DNA from: Cyclobacteriaceae bacterium
GTDB lineage: Bacteria > Bacteroidota > Bacteroidia > Cytophagales > Cyclobacteriaceae
Assembly: GCA_013141055.1 (NCBI GenBank)
Contig: JABFRS010000002.1
Span: 186,001 to 250,000, forward strand
Reading direction: 5' to 3'
DNA: 64,000 nt
In this document: positions 28,232-37,249 of the stretch, piece by piece
Layout: every line of letters begins with the position of its first letter
Numbering within the stretch: position 1 is the first letter of the stretch
Notes under the pieces: model-generated
Told to the model about the DNA's origin: nothing
Databases searched by the model: none
The model's input: the letters and a program-made list of their open reading frames with translations, nothing else
Translations under genes and position numbers: made by a program

Positions 28232-28636
28232 ATGAAAACTCAAGTAAAATTTATCTATTTCTTTGCCTTTGCTATCATGCTTGGAAGCAGTCTGTTTGTT
28301 CAGGCGCAAAACACGATGACATGGGATAAGCTCGGAACAAAAGTGGTTGATTTCACTCTTGACCGTGACGTGGTAACAGCATCCACCAAAGAAGCATACA
28401 CTGCATTAAAAGTTAAGGTGAACAATGGTACCATCAATATCCACAAGGTTACTGTACACTTTGCAAACGGTGATACTCAGGATGTTAAGCTTCCTGCAGA
28501 AATGTCCAAGAACAATGATGGCCAGTTGATCGATCTTAAGGGAAACCAGAGATTGATTGAAAAGGTTACATTCTGGTACGACACTGTTAACAAGGATAAG
28601 GATAAGGCAGTTGTAGAAGTTTGGGCTAAGAAATAA
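28232..28636 (+). CDS. Small secreted protein, DUF2541-like
   Basis: A 134-residue exported protein: signal peptide of about 24 residues ending LFVQAQ, then a compact beta-rich domain with WDKLGTKVVDFTLDRD, TALKVKVNNGTINIHKVTVHF, KGNQRLIEKVTFWYDT. The pattern (a conserved start with WxxLGxxxVDF and paired beta hairpins) is like DUF2541 proteins such as E. coli YaaX-type periplasmic proteins; I am unsure of the exact family. No catalytic residues. Own terminator. Upstream sits the 11-bp repeat array, which may influence its promoter. Confidence 0.6.
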   Translation: MKTQVKFIYFFAFAIMLGSSLFVQAQNTMTWDKLGTKVVDFTLDRDVVTASTKEAYTALKVKVNNGTINIHKVTVHFANGDTQDVKLPAEMSKNNDGQLIDLKGNQRLIEKVTFWYDTVNKDKDKAVVEVWAKK

Positions 28637-28658
28637 TCTGCTCCGCTTCTAAAAACGA

Positions 28659-28685
28659 GGGAGAAGACCAGTCTTCTCCCTTTCG
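28659..28685 (+). terminator. Terminator after the DUF2541-like gene
   Basis: GGGAGAAGAC (28659-28668) pairs perfectly with GTCTTCTCCC (28671-28680), followed by TTTCGTTG on the plus strand. Confidence 0.85.
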
Positions 28686-28733
28686 TTGTTTAAAAGAGTG
28701 CTCTATTGGTATGATTTTTTGAATAATCAGCAT

Positions 28734-29906
28734 ATGAGCCAATCAAAACCACGTCGCCCGCTAAGAAAAGGGACTAAAATACTGATCATCATCCTTGCTG
28801 TATTGCTGGTGATCCGATTGATACTTCCCTCCGTTGTGTTGCACTATGCAAACAAGACCCTTGCCAACATGAAGGGATACTACGGTCACATCAATGACAT
28901 TGACATCTGGCTGATCCGTGGGGCTTACAAGATCGATAGCATCTATCTCAACAAGCTGGATTCAAATACAAATAAACAGACACCATTTTTTGCATCGAAA
29001 AGCATTGACCTTTCGGTTGAATGGAAAGCAATTTTTCATGGCTCAATCGTCGGTGAGCTCGTCTTTGAAGAACCTACCCTACGCTTTACAAAGGACAAGG
29101 TGGAACCCTCCAATCTGAAAAAGGACTCTACCAGCTTTAAAGATCTCTTGCATGGATTCATGCCATTGAAAGTAAACCGATTCGAAGTGAACAATGGCCG
29201 CATAAAGTATGTCGATGAAACTTCGAAGCCGAAAGTCGACATTGAAATGACCAATACATACATCCTCGCTCAAAATCTGAGGAACAGTTATGATTCGACA
29301 GTATTGCTTCCTGCTAAAGTCAGGGCATCCGCGGATGTTTATGATGGAACGCTAACCTTTAATCTGAAATTAAATCCCCTTGCGGATCAACCGACATTTG
29401 ATGTAAATGCTGAAGTAAAGAATACTAATCTCGTTAAGCTAAACGAGTTCTTCCAGGCATATGCCAAGGTCGATGTGAACAAGGGAACCTTTGGACTCTA
29501 CACAGAAGTTGCTGCCAAAAATGGCAAGTTTGATGGGTATGTAAAGCCGGTGATCAAAGATCTGGATATCCTTGGCAAGGAAGATCGCAAAGACAATATC
29601 TTTCAGAAAATGTGGGAAGCTATTGTAGGAACGGTAGCCGATGTGTTCACCAACCAGCCTAAGGATCAGTTTGCCACAAAGATCCCGTTTAAGGGAGATG
29701 TCAAAGATCCGGATGCCAACATCTGGTACGCGATCCTTACGGTAATAAGAAATGCATTTATTCAGGCGCTCCAGCCTTCGATAGATAATGAGATCAACAT
29801 AGCATCGGTTGACAAGCCCAAAGAGGAGAAGAAAACATTCCTTCAAAAGGTCTTTGGAAAGAAGGACGACAAGAAGAAAGAAGAAGAGAAAGAGAAAAAG
29901 AAATGA
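28734..29906 (+). CDS. AsmA/DUF748-like membrane-anchored protein
   Basis: A 390-residue protein with one N-terminal helix (about residues 15-35, LIIILAVLLVIRLILPS) and a long beta-rich region that follows the DUF748/AsmA pattern, including LPSVVLHYANKTLANM, a DIDIWLIRGAYKIDSI segment and GELVFEEPTLRF. The C-terminus is a lysine/glutamate-rich tail of about 40 residues. AsmA-type proteins span the periplasm and are implicated in lipid transport to the outer membrane. I chose the ATG at 28734 over the in-frame 28686 because the latter adds an unrelated hydrophobic stretch and overlaps the terminator. Confidence 0.7.
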   Translation: MSQSKPRRPLRKGTKILIIILAVLLVIRLILPSVVLHYANKTLANMKGYYGHINDIDIWLIRGAYKIDSIYLNKLDSNTNKQTPFFASKSIDLSVEWKAIFHGSIVGELVFEEPTLRFTKDKVEPSNLKKDSTSFKDLLHGFMPLKVNRFEVNNGRIKYVDETSKPKVDIEMTNTYILAQNLRNSYDSTVLLPAKVRASADVYDGTLTFNLKLNPLADQPTFDVNAEVKNTNLVKLNEFFQAYAKVDVNKGTFGLYTEVAAKNGKFDGYVKPVIKDLDILGKEDRKDNIFQKMWEAIVGTVADVFTNQPKDQFATKIPFKGDVKDPDANIWYAILTVIRNAFIQALQPSIDNEINIASVDKPKEEKKTFLQKVFGKKDDKKKEEEKEKKK

Positions 29907-29909
29907 CGA

Positions 29910-30716
29910 CTACACCAGTATCCAGTCGGTAATAGCATTCTGAAGGATGGGTGAAAAGTTCGCTCTCGGTGGAATATCAAGATAAGGATATATTACTTTT
30001 GAAAGGTATAAACCCTGCGGATATGCCGGTTCGATAAGCTTAGGTGTTTCTTTCGTTATCAGATAGCTTTCAAATTCTTCAACACTTAATTCTCCCCTTC
30101 CGATATCAAGAAATTTCGTCATGATGATCCTGATCATTCTCGCCAGGAATCTGTTAGCTGAAATCTGAAATCGTATCCGATCCCCGGAAGGGTCAGCATA
30201 CAATGCTGCGGTCGTAACATTGCATATCGTTGTGCGATAGCCTAACGGTGATTTGCAGAGTGCCGCATAATCATTGTATTTGACGAGAAGAGAAACAGCC
30301 TGCTTCATCCTGTCGAGATTGAGATTTCTTTCCAGATAGAGAGAGCTGAGATCATTCAGGAAAGGATCTTTATAGGTATGGATAAAGTAATCGTATGTTC
30401 GCTGAGTTGCGTCAAATCTTGCATGTCGTGAGTCATCTACAGGAATGATCTCGAAGATGGCAATATCATCCGGGAGCATTTTATTCAAACGAAAGATCAG
30501 ATCATAATCCCACTCTCTTTCAATGTCAGCATGAAAAAAGAACTGTGATGCATGGACCATGGCATCCGTTCTGCCGCAACCGATGATAGTGACATCAGTC
30601 TTCAGAATCTGACCAAGGGTGGTTTCAATTACCTCCTGGATATTCACAGCTTTAGCTTGTCGCTGCCATCCCCGGTAGCGGATCCCATTATAGCCTATGT
30701 GAAAGAAATATCTCAT
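29910..30716 (-). CDS. truA: tRNA pseudouridine synthase A
   Basis: Modifies U38-U40 in the tRNA anticodon stem-loop. The 268 residues contain the catalytic segment IIGCGRTDAMVHASQF with catalytic Asp51 (the common form reads GRTDxGVHA, so GV is MV here), the N-terminal YNGIRYRGWQRQ, and the later RFLARMIRIIM segment. It is convergent with the DUF748-like gene, with a 3-nt gap. A candidate -7 box is at 30752-30759. Confidence 0.93.
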   Translation of the reverse strand: MRYFFHIGYNGIRYRGWQRQAKAVNIQEVIETTLGQILKTDVTIIGCGRTDAMVHASQFFFHADIEREWDYDLIFRLNKMLPDDIAIFEIIPVDDSRHARFDATQRTYDYFIHTYKDPFLNDLSSLYLERNLNLDRMKQAVSLLVKYNDYAALCKSPLGYRTTICNVTTAALYADPSGDRIRFQISANRFLARMIRIIMTKFLDIGRGELSVEEFESYLITKETPKLIEPAYPQGLYLSKVIYPYLDIPPRANFSPILQNAITDWILV

Positions 30717-30751
30717 GGATTGAACGTGTAATTTATTCCACGCACAGGCTT

Positions 30752-30759
30752 CAAAGGTA
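30752..30759 (-). promoter_or_regulatory. Predicted -7 box of truA
   Basis: On the minus strand the sequence is TACCTTTG, matching TAnnTTTG. Start of transcription would be near 30745, about 29 nt before the truA ATG. No TTTG at the expected -33 distance. Confidence 0.45.
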
Positions 30760-30872
30760 GTGGTTTGTTCATATCAGAGGCAGATTATCTTCAATTTAAT
30801 ATGGATGAGTTCAACACCATAAATGCCTTTCGCTGGAATAGAAATTGAAGCATACTTCCTAAAAAGAAACCA

Positions 30873-31391
30873 ATGAACAACGATCATAATAACGAAGACC
30901 TCAGTCGCGAAGATGCGATTGATAAGTTAAAGGAGCTTGTGAAGCACAATTCCATGTGCATGTTTACAACAAAGCTTGAAGAGTTGCCTCTGCATTCACG
31001 TCCCATGAGCGTGGCAAAAGTTTGCGATCAGGGAAATTTATGGTTCCTGAGTCCCGGAGACAGCAATAAGAACATGAATATCTCAGAAGATTCACGTGTT
31101 CAATTGTTTTCAACAAATGCTTCCGATTCAGAATTTCTTACCGTCTATGGTAACGCTACCATCTCACGCGATAAGAAAAAGATAGAAGAACTCTGGTCTC
31201 CTCTTGCGAAGGCCTGGTTTACACAAGGAAAAGACGATCCAAGAATAACCGTTATCAAAGTAACTCCTGAAGATGCTCATTACTGGGATACAAAGAATGG
31301 AAAGATGGTATCGCTTGTGAAGATTGTAGCGGCAGCAGCCATTGGACATACTATGGATGGAGGAGTTGAAGGAAGTCTTTCTGTGAGATAG
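30873..31391 (+). CDS. Pyridoxamine 5'-phosphate oxidase-like protein (general stress protein 26 type)
   Basis: A 172-residue FMN-binding split-barrel protein. Features: an N-terminal helix (DAIDKLKELVKHNSMCMFTT), the SRPMSVAKV segment which contacts flavin, and the SRVQLFSTNASDSEFLTVYGNATI strand pair, then LWSPLAKAWFTQG and PEDAHYWDTKNG. This is the subfamily called general stress protein 26, proposed to reduce or bind flavins. The substrate is unknown; it is not the PdxH enzyme itself. A hairpin terminator follows at 31421. Confidence 0.85.
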   Translation: MNNDHNNEDLSREDAIDKLKELVKHNSMCMFTTKLEELPLHSRPMSVAKVCDQGNLWFLSPGDSNKNMNISEDSRVQLFSTNASDSEFLTVYGNATISRDKKKIEELWSPLAKAWFTQGKDDPRITVIKVTPEDAHYWDTKNGKMVSLVKIVAAAAIGHTMDGGVEGSLSVR

Positions 31392-31420
31392 AAGATATTT
31401 TACCCGACAAGTAAAAACTA

Positions 31421-31457
31421 CTGCAGCCTGATCTATGGATCGGGCTGCAGTTTCATT
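31421..31457 (+). terminator. Terminator after the PNPOx-like gene
   Basis: CTGCAGCCTGATC (31421-31433) pairs with GATCGGGCTGCAG (31438-31450) with one G-T wobble around TATG, followed by TTTCATTT. Confidence 0.8.
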
Positions 31458-31490
31458 TAAACCTCAGATTTTTATTATCTTTAGTTTATT

Positions 31491-31637
31491 ATGAAAAAAT
31501 CATTCTTTAAAGTCCTTGCAAGGCTCAACAAATTGGTTCTGCCTTCAGTCAGCAAGCTGGACATGAATAGACTTTCAAAAGCAAACAAGGCATTGATTGC
31601 TTATAAGTACTGGGTTACACTGCACGTCCTTGATTGA
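31491..31637 (+). CDS. Conserved Bacteroidota microprotein (often labelled SsrA-binding protein)
   Basis: A 48-residue ORF too short for usual gene callers. It begins MKKSFFKVLARLNK and ends YKYWVTLHVLD. The pattern of a basic amphipathic N-terminus, LVLPSVSKLD and AYKYWVT is one I recognise from short Bacteroidota proteins that are commonly annotated as SsrA-binding protein, though they do not resemble SmpB. Probably membrane-peripheral; function unknown. It has an upstream T-rich stretch (TTTATTATCTTTAG) and lies in its own slot between a terminator and a convergent gene. Confidence 0.7.
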   Translation: MKKSFFKVLARLNKLVLPSVSKLDMNRLSKANKALIAYKYWVTLHVLD

Positions 31638-31659
31638 TCAGGAATTCTTTCCTGAGATC

Positions 31660-32469
31660 TTATAACAATTCAGTTGGCAAAGCCTTCTCGCTCACCTGTC
31701 CTTCCACAACATCCACATAGTACGACTTGCTTTCTTTGTTGAGAGCGACAGACTTTACAAACTGTTCATTCTCAAAATAGATTCCTGCATTGTTATCACA
31801 GGCATATCCCGGAGGCAGTTCACCTTTCTTGATCAGATCCTGGTAGAGTGGTCTTCTTTGAACTTCAGCATCATAATGAGGGCAATGAGATCCTTTGATC
31901 CATCCAAGGCAATCAACCTTACTCAGCTTGATCGGCCTTGAATCGGTAGTTCCGCTTTGAAACCAGCAAAGCGATCCTGCACTTCCACCGGACATTACAA
32001 TGCCCGACTCATATGCTTTACGCAATGCCAGATCTATACCCTGGGCTTTCCAGATAGCAATCATGTTGAGCGTGTTTCCACCACCCACAAAAATGATATC
32101 CATGCCCATGATAGTCTCTTCAAAGGTTTTTTTGGTATCGTAGGAACCAATAAAAGTCTTCAGCACAAATGGCTTTACCGGAAGGTCCTCACAGGAAGCA
32201 TACCAATTGCTGATGGTATTCACGCTGTCACCCGTAGCCGTGGGAACATAACACACCTTTGGATTCTCCTTTTTTGTAAGTCCCATAATGAACTTTGAAA
32301 AACTTTTGAATCCGCCCCCTCCTGTTATGAATATTTTTCTTTTAACATCCTGTTTCATGTCGGTATTATTATCGTTTGGATTTGCTGAGGTATTCAATGG
32401 CAGACCAGACAGCCCCATGCCTACGGCCGTTGTAGAAACTGTCTGAATAAAGTGCCTGCGTTTCATCAC
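31660..32469 (-). CDS. Exported S51-family peptidase (dipeptidase E / cyanophycinase type)
   Basis: A 269-residue serine peptidase of family S51. The nucleophile lies in SGGSAGSLCWF (Ser163), with the supporting GGGNTLNM (129-136) and a downstream His in KGSHCPHYD. The N-terminus MMKRRHFIQT followed by a hydrophobic stretch looks like a Tat signal peptide, unusual because peptidase E itself is cytoplasmic. Substrates in this family are Asp-Xaa dipeptides or cyanophycin; here an extracytoplasmic peptide is inferred. It lies 24 nt after the M20 peptidase gene and is likely co-transcribed, giving two peptidases in one unit. Confidence 0.82.
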   Translation of the reverse strand: MMKRRHFIQTVSTTAVGMGLSGLPLNTSANPNDNNTDMKQDVKRKIFITGGGGFKSFSKFIMGLTKKENPKVCYVPTATGDSVNTISNWYASCEDLPVKPFVLKTFIGSYDTKKTFEETIMGMDIIFVGGGNTLNMIAIWKAQGIDLALRKAYESGIVMSGGSAGSLCWFQSGTTDSRPIKLSKVDCLGWIKGSHCPHYDAEVQRRPLYQDLIKKGELPPGYACDNNAGIYFENEQFVKSVALNKESKSYYVDVVEGQVSEKALPTELL

Positions 32470-32493
32470 AAAATATTTATTGAATTTATAAAA

Positions 32494-33813
32494 TTACCTC
32501 GGCTTTTCAGCCGAAAGTTTATCCTGTGTCAATCTGTAAAAAAGAATAGATGCCCGCTTTGCCTGCAGGGAAATAGATCGTGGATCTGCCGTTTCATCGA
32601 TCGTATGTCCGCCGGTTGAACGCAAACCAAGACCATCAATAGCCATGTCTACATACGCTGCTGTGAATGATATGTCTGCCGCACCTGCTTTACGTGGATT
32701 CACAGCCACTACCGTTCCTGCTCCTATATCCTTACTGACCTGATTCAGATAGCTCAGTAGCTTATAATTTCCTTCTGTCGGTGCTAATGGAGGGTATCCA
32801 TCATAGAATGTGATTTCGGCCTTTGTCAATGGGCGATGACGTGATACGATTGCCATCATCGTTTCCTGCGTCTTCTTTAGTTGCTCCGGTGAAATGGTAC
32901 GGATGTCTCCTGACACAATTGTCTGCTTCGAAACGATATTCGCTTTTCCATAAGCTGAACCTCCGTCCATTGCCTTATCATGTTCAACAGAAGATCCGCC
33001 GATGATCATTCCAGGGTTGAAAGTAAGATACTCCTCTCCTGCCAGCGCTTCATAAAATTCATTTAATATTCTGGAGGCCTCATAGATTGCACCGGCTCCA
33101 ACGGCTTCGGTAAATATCTGTGATGAGTGTGCTGGAATTCCTGTAACCGTCAACTCCCAGTTGGATGAACTTCTCCTTGCCACCACGGCAGTCTTTGGGT
33201 CACCGGCACCATCTTCAGATCCAATAGCAATGTCGGCGGCTTTTGCTGCTTCGATGAGATCATACCGTGCAAGATTCAATGGCTTTCCGCTAAGCTCTTC
33301 ATCACCGGTCATCACCACAATGATGTTCATATCCTTTAAGAGTCCATTGTCTTTCAAGGCTTGCAACGATTGGATAATAACAACGTCGCCTCCTTTCATA
33401 TCTCCCACACCTGGTCCGGTGATCGTGGAATCGTTGACCATTTTGAATTGCTGAAAAGGACTGGCCAGTTCAAAAACAGTATCGAGATGACCGATCAGTA
33501 AGAGGGTCTTTCCTTTTCCTTTGTGTTCGGCGACGAGGTGCCCGGCTCTTCCAAATGGTTTCCCGTCAACCCATTTCGTCTGAAAGCCAAGAGCATCCAG
33601 CTTCGCCCTGAATATCTGTCCTACCTTCCTGACGCCATCGAAATTCATAGAGCCACTATTGATGTTCACCACCTCTTCCAGAAGTTTTAAGCCTTCATTG
33701 TAATGAGCATCCACATGGGCCGTGAGTTTCTTTTCAACTTTGGACAGCTGAGCATGTGTAAGTAATGGCACAAAGAGTACAGCGGCGATAGTAAATGCTT
33801 TACAGAATTTCAT
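32494..33813 (-). CDS. Exported M20-family peptidase, glutamate carboxypeptidase type
   Basis: A 439-residue protein with a signal peptide (about 1-22, ending LTHAQ) and the di-zinc M20 signature: His109-x-Asp111 (IGHLDTV), Asp138 (GPGVGDMKGG), and the catalytic pair Glu172-Glu173 (TGDEELSG). The dimerisation lid domain (about 205-320) is present. Closest by eye to carboxypeptidase G2-like enzymes, which remove C-terminal glutamate from folate or peptides. Zinc binding and exported location are well supported; the precise substrate is not. Confidence 0.85.
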   Translation of the reverse strand: MKFCKAFTIAAVLFVPLLTHAQLSKVEKKLTAHVDAHYNEGLKLLEEVVNINSGSMNFDGVRKVGQIFRAKLDALGFQTKWVDGKPFGRAGHLVAEHKGKGKTLLLIGHLDTVFELASPFQQFKMVNDSTITGPGVGDMKGGDVVIIQSLQALKDNGLLKDMNIIVVMTGDEELSGKPLNLARYDLIEAAKAADIAIGSEDGAGDPKTAVVARRSSSNWELTVTGIPAHSSQIFTEAVGAGAIYEASRILNEFYEALAGEEYLTFNPGMIIGGSSVEHDKAMDGGSAYGKANIVSKQTIVSGDIRTISPEQLKKTQETMMAIVSRHRPLTKAEITFYDGYPPLAPTEGNYKLLSYLNQVSKDIGAGTVVAVNPRKAGAADISFTAAYVDMAIDGLGLRSTGGHTIDETADPRSISLQAKRASILFYRLTQDKLSAEKPR

Positions 33814-33857
33814 AGGATCAGAATATTTGACTTCAAAGTAATCAATGCTTCACGGTT

Positions 33858-34304
33858 TCAGGAAAAATAATAGATCAAAAAGCTGGCGGTGCCGATGAAA
33901 AGGCACAGAGGTGAATAATACTTAGAATCATTGATCCCAAATGGAGTGCCTTTGATCTTTTTAAAGAATCCTACATAACTGAAATTACCGACGGCACGAA
34001 GGAGAAAGATAAAGCCTATGATCATTGTGACAATCTTAACGAAACGTTGCGCGATAGCTGAAATTTCATTCGTTGTATGCAAGTCGATCCAGCCAAGATT
34101 CATGAAGGTGACGGTGGCAAAGAACAATAATCCGAATGCGACTACCAACGTTGATACGATACCGGGTTTAAAGAAAAGTGTTCCATCTGGTTTGGAAGGC
34201 AGACTTGTAAGTTCACCCCAGGTGCCGCCAAAGGCCCAGTAGAAATGGAGACCCGACAGGAATAAGAAAATGGAAACATTGAGGAAGACCAGTACAACGA
34301 TCAT
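33858..34304 (-). CDS. DUF3995-family membrane protein
   Basis: A 148-residue integral membrane protein with four predicted helices (about 3-24, 46-66, 86-108 and 128-147). SGLHFYWAFGGTWG near the N-terminus and FLLRAVGNFSYVGFFK in the third helix match DUF3995. No function known for the family. It lies 44 nt before the M20 gene and 17 nt after the DUF5916 gene, all minus strand, so co-transcription is possible. Confidence 0.8.
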   Translation of the reverse strand: MIVVLVFLNVSIFLFLSGLHFYWAFGGTWGELTSLPSKPDGTLFFKPGIVSTLVVAFGLLFFATVTFMNLGWIDLHTTNEISAIAQRFVKIVTMIIGFIFLLRAVGNFSYVGFFKKIKGTPFGINDSKYYSPLCLFIGTASFLIYYFS

Positions 34305-34321
34305 TCTACGAATGTAGAAAA

Positions 34322-36979
34322 CTAAAGGACAAACCTGTAGGTGTATTTGATCAAAAATATGTTGTGTGCCTGAGTGTTGAAATCAAAAGAATAACGATCC
34401 CACTCAGAGCCTTTGCGATCATAAAACGCTCCATTCATTTCCTGTGTCCAGACGAGAAACAATGTAGAACCAGGAATATATTCCCAACGCATGACCATAT
34501 TGGATCGGAACTGACCAAAATTAAAGTCAGGCTTATCAAATGAATAATCAGATGCACCCCGGTTATATTGATCAACATGATAACTGTCTCCAATAGGATT
34601 GATCTGAGATGGAGCAAGGAGTGCAAAACGATTTCCATACTCTGCAGCCCGTGAATCAGTAACCTGCTTGAAATTAGAATAGGTACCCGCCGTTCCGAAA
34701 GGCTGTCCCCAGTATTGAATAGACAGATTCGGCGTAAGCATATACGTCATACGCAACGAAACTCTGAAAGTAGCCTGTTCAATCTCGCCAAGTACATAAC
34801 GATCTTCTCCGTCCACAGAACCAGTAGCCACGTACTGCAAATGATTTCTGCTATGGCTGAAAGAAGGATTGACAGAAAAATTCAATGCATTGGAAGGCCG
34901 GTAAGTGAATTCAAGATCAAGATCATTGGTCCTCAGGTAATCATTGTCGCCAACAAACCAGCTTGGACCAACTCCTACCTGGAGCTTCTTGCGGCGATCG
35001 GTGCTGAGATAGAACCAATAGGATGAACTGCCGGGATACTGAATAGCAGGTCCACCTCTCAGATCAGCATTGGAAATACTCTGACCACTCAACGTAATTC
35101 CTCCAGCCATAAACCAGAAATTCTTTAGTTCCACAAAGGCATCTGTTGAATATGTTCTTGAGGTGGTACGCCCATCGAAATCCATTCCCAGGTTTTCATA
35201 CACGCCATACCGTTGGGATCTTGCAATACCTTTTGGATTTGGTATTCTGTATTGAACCCATGACCATTGATTGATCTTATCGGTCTGAAGGAGAAAGCCA
35301 ACATCATTAAGCTCAAGCTGAGGCGAAAGCCAGCTACCACCCAGATCAAAAGTTATTCTTCCACTGCGTTTACCAATTACGAATTGACCACCAGAACCTG
35401 TCAACGACTTTAAGGTTGAATCCACTTCCGCATGGTTATTATCCGGTCGCTGGAAGAATCTCTCAGATGCCCGTTGCGATGTGATCATGGATTCCGCACT
35501 TCCGCTTATATGACTCATGAATACCTTACCGGCGAAATAATACTTACGCTCATGCCAGTTGTGAGTAAAGTCTACACCACCCGAATAAGCATTGTCAGGC
35601 AGCCAGGTCAGTCGCTGATCCACGATCTTTCTATTGGTCGCTGTAAACATTGCGCCGATCAGCGTATTTCCTTTATGAATATCCTGTTGTGCTCTTGCCA
35701 CAAAATAATTCGTCAGCGGCTCTATGGTCTGATAGCTGCGTTCGCCAAGGCTATCAAGCGTAGCCTTTTCGGGATTGGTAACGGATTCAAGTATTCCCCA
35801 TGAAAATCCTTTCTTGTTCTTTCCGGTAAGCTTGGCTGCTCCCAGGATGGTAGTTCTGCTCTTGGATGTTGAAAAAACATTCGGCCCAACGATATCGGGT
35901 TCTCCCTGTGGCCGTCTTCCAATGCGCCTGGAGTAGAAAAGGTTATCACTTGACATGTCTGAGATCGGGAAGTTCAGCGTATGACTTCCTTCAATGAAGA
36001 ATGGTCTGCGTTCCTGAAAGAATAATTCAAAAGCAGTAAGGTTTACACGGGAAGGATCTGCTTCGACCTGACCGAAATCAGGATTGACGGTAAGATCCAA
36101 CGTGATATCGCTGGTGATACCGATCTTTGCATCCAGACCTACATCAACTGATGACGACGCACCTGTTGCAAATGGATTGTTCTCTTCTTTCTGAAATGTT
36201 TCTGTCTTGGCTACTATATAAGGCTGGATCTCGAGTTGTTTTTGAGGCCTGATACCTTTGATCCCATGAAGTTCAGGAAACCTGTGAACCCATCCATTGC
36301 TGGTGGGTGGTATAAACTGCCAGTTGGACATCTCCTGTTTTCTGAAAAGCAACCGCTGTACCTGAAATCCCCAGACATGTTCAGGTTTATCCGGGAAGCG
36401 CAATTGACTAAGTGGTATTCTTAGCTCGGCCATCCAGCCTTCGCTGTTGATGCTGGTCTTGAGATACCAGATAGGATCCCAGCTTGCGTCCCATACTTCG
36501 CCGTTATTGGAAACATACTCGTCGCCCTTTACTCCTGAAACAGAAGAAGTAAATGAAAAGGCCGTGCGCTTGTCGGCATAACTGTCGATGTTTACTTCAA
36601 CCCAATCTCCTTCAAACCCATCACGTCGCGACATCCGGCTAACGATCTTAGATGGTTCGGGATCAAGGCAGCGGAAGAGGATGTAGAGATTCTTTGCATC
36701 ATACAGCACCTTGAAGTACGTCTCAACGGATGCTACTGCACCGGCATCCGGCATTTTCTGACGAAAGCCACCACCACCCCATGTCACCTGCTCCCATGCA
36801 GGATCATTTCCAAGTCCATCAATTTTGGGTGCTTCACCTTTAAGCTCTGCAGTCGTATAAGTTTTGATAGGGTCGATCCGGGCTTTGATTGAATCAAGCT
36901 TTGCCTTTATGGAATCAGTCTGACCATAGAGAGAATATCCTGTAACGAGAATAATGAGTATGAGAACCCGGGATATCAT
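34322..36979 (-). CDS. DUF5916 outer-membrane protein with CBM9-like domain
   Basis: An 885-residue exported protein. After a signal peptide (about 1-18) comes a carbohydrate-binding family 9-like domain (about 45-220; APKIDGLGNDPAWEQ, ETYFKVLYDAKNLYILFRC, DWVEVNIDSY), then the DUF5916 domain (from about 230; PQKQLEIQPYIVAKTE, DVGLDAKIGITSDITLDLTVNPDFGQVEADPSRVNL, of which the parts are adjacent), rich in beta strands likely forming an outer-membrane barrel and ending in an aromatic residue (YTYRFVL). In Bacteroidota these proteins are thought to sit in the outer membrane; no enzymatic activity is proven. Confidence 0.85.
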   Translation of the reverse strand: MISRVLILIILVTGYSLYGQTDSIKAKLDSIKARIDPIKTYTTAELKGEAPKIDGLGNDPAWEQVTWGGGGFRQKMPDAGAVASVETYFKVLYDAKNLYILFRCLDPEPSKIVSRMSRRDGFEGDWVEVNIDSYADKRTAFSFTSSVSGVKGDEYVSNNGEVWDASWDPIWYLKTSINSEGWMAELRIPLSQLRFPDKPEHVWGFQVQRLLFRKQEMSNWQFIPPTSNGWVHRFPELHGIKGIRPQKQLEIQPYIVAKTETFQKEENNPFATGASSSVDVGLDAKIGITSDITLDLTVNPDFGQVEADPSRVNLTAFELFFQERRPFFIEGSHTLNFPISDMSSDNLFYSRRIGRRPQGEPDIVGPNVFSTSKSRTTILGAAKLTGKNKKGFSWGILESVTNPEKATLDSLGERSYQTIEPLTNYFVARAQQDIHKGNTLIGAMFTATNRKIVDQRLTWLPDNAYSGGVDFTHNWHERKYYFAGKVFMSHISGSAESMITSQRASERFFQRPDNNHAEVDSTLKSLTGSGGQFVIGKRSGRITFDLGGSWLSPQLELNDVGFLLQTDKINQWSWVQYRIPNPKGIARSQRYGVYENLGMDFDGRTTSRTYSTDAFVELKNFWFMAGGITLSGQSISNADLRGGPAIQYPGSSSYWFYLSTDRRKKLQVGVGPSWFVGDNDYLRTNDLDLEFTYRPSNALNFSVNPSFSHSRNHLQYVATGSVDGEDRYVLGEIEQATFRVSLRMTYMLTPNLSIQYWGQPFGTAGTYSNFKQVTDSRAAEYGNRFALLAPSQINPIGDSYHVDQYNRGASDYSFDKPDFNFGQFRSNMVMRWEYIPGSTLFLVWTQEMNGAFYDRKGSEWDRYSFDFNTQAHNIFLIKYTYRFVL

Positions 36980-37249
36980 GCAGGATTTACGATTACAAAT
37001 CCTCTTAGATGCAATGGAGACATATCTTGGCTTGAGAAAAATTGCCCAACATCACTAATGCTCCGGAGGTCAGATTCTCATTTCCGACCGGCGCACTCTT
37101 AACGGAGGCGGGTGAAGTCTATTGTACGAATTGCGGGATCAGGAAAGCCAAAACCTATCCAGCCTCAATCTCCATTATATATAATAGAGTGTAGTTTACT
37201 AGGATTCAATTACTTAAGTAAAGAATCCTTTAAAAAAACAACCATTTGA
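36980..37249. other. Intergenic region between ATP-grasp/SET operon and DUF5916 gene
   Basis: Both neighbours are on the minus strand. It contains the stem-loop at 37201-37229 and an unassigned open frame of 50 codons on the plus strand (37042-37194, TTG start) that carries YCTNCG; I do not call it a gene. The promoter of the DUF5916 gene must lie here, but no TAnnTTTG box was recognised. Confidence 0.4.
37201..37229 (-). terminator. Stem-loop at the end of the ATP-grasp/SET operon
   Basis: AGGATTC (37201-37207) pairs with GAATCCT (37223-37229) and encloses the palindrome TTACTTAAGTAA. It sits 20 nt after the stop of the fusion gene. No T-run follows on the minus strand, so it is either a weak terminator or a 3'-end stabilising structure. 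Confidence 0.45.
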
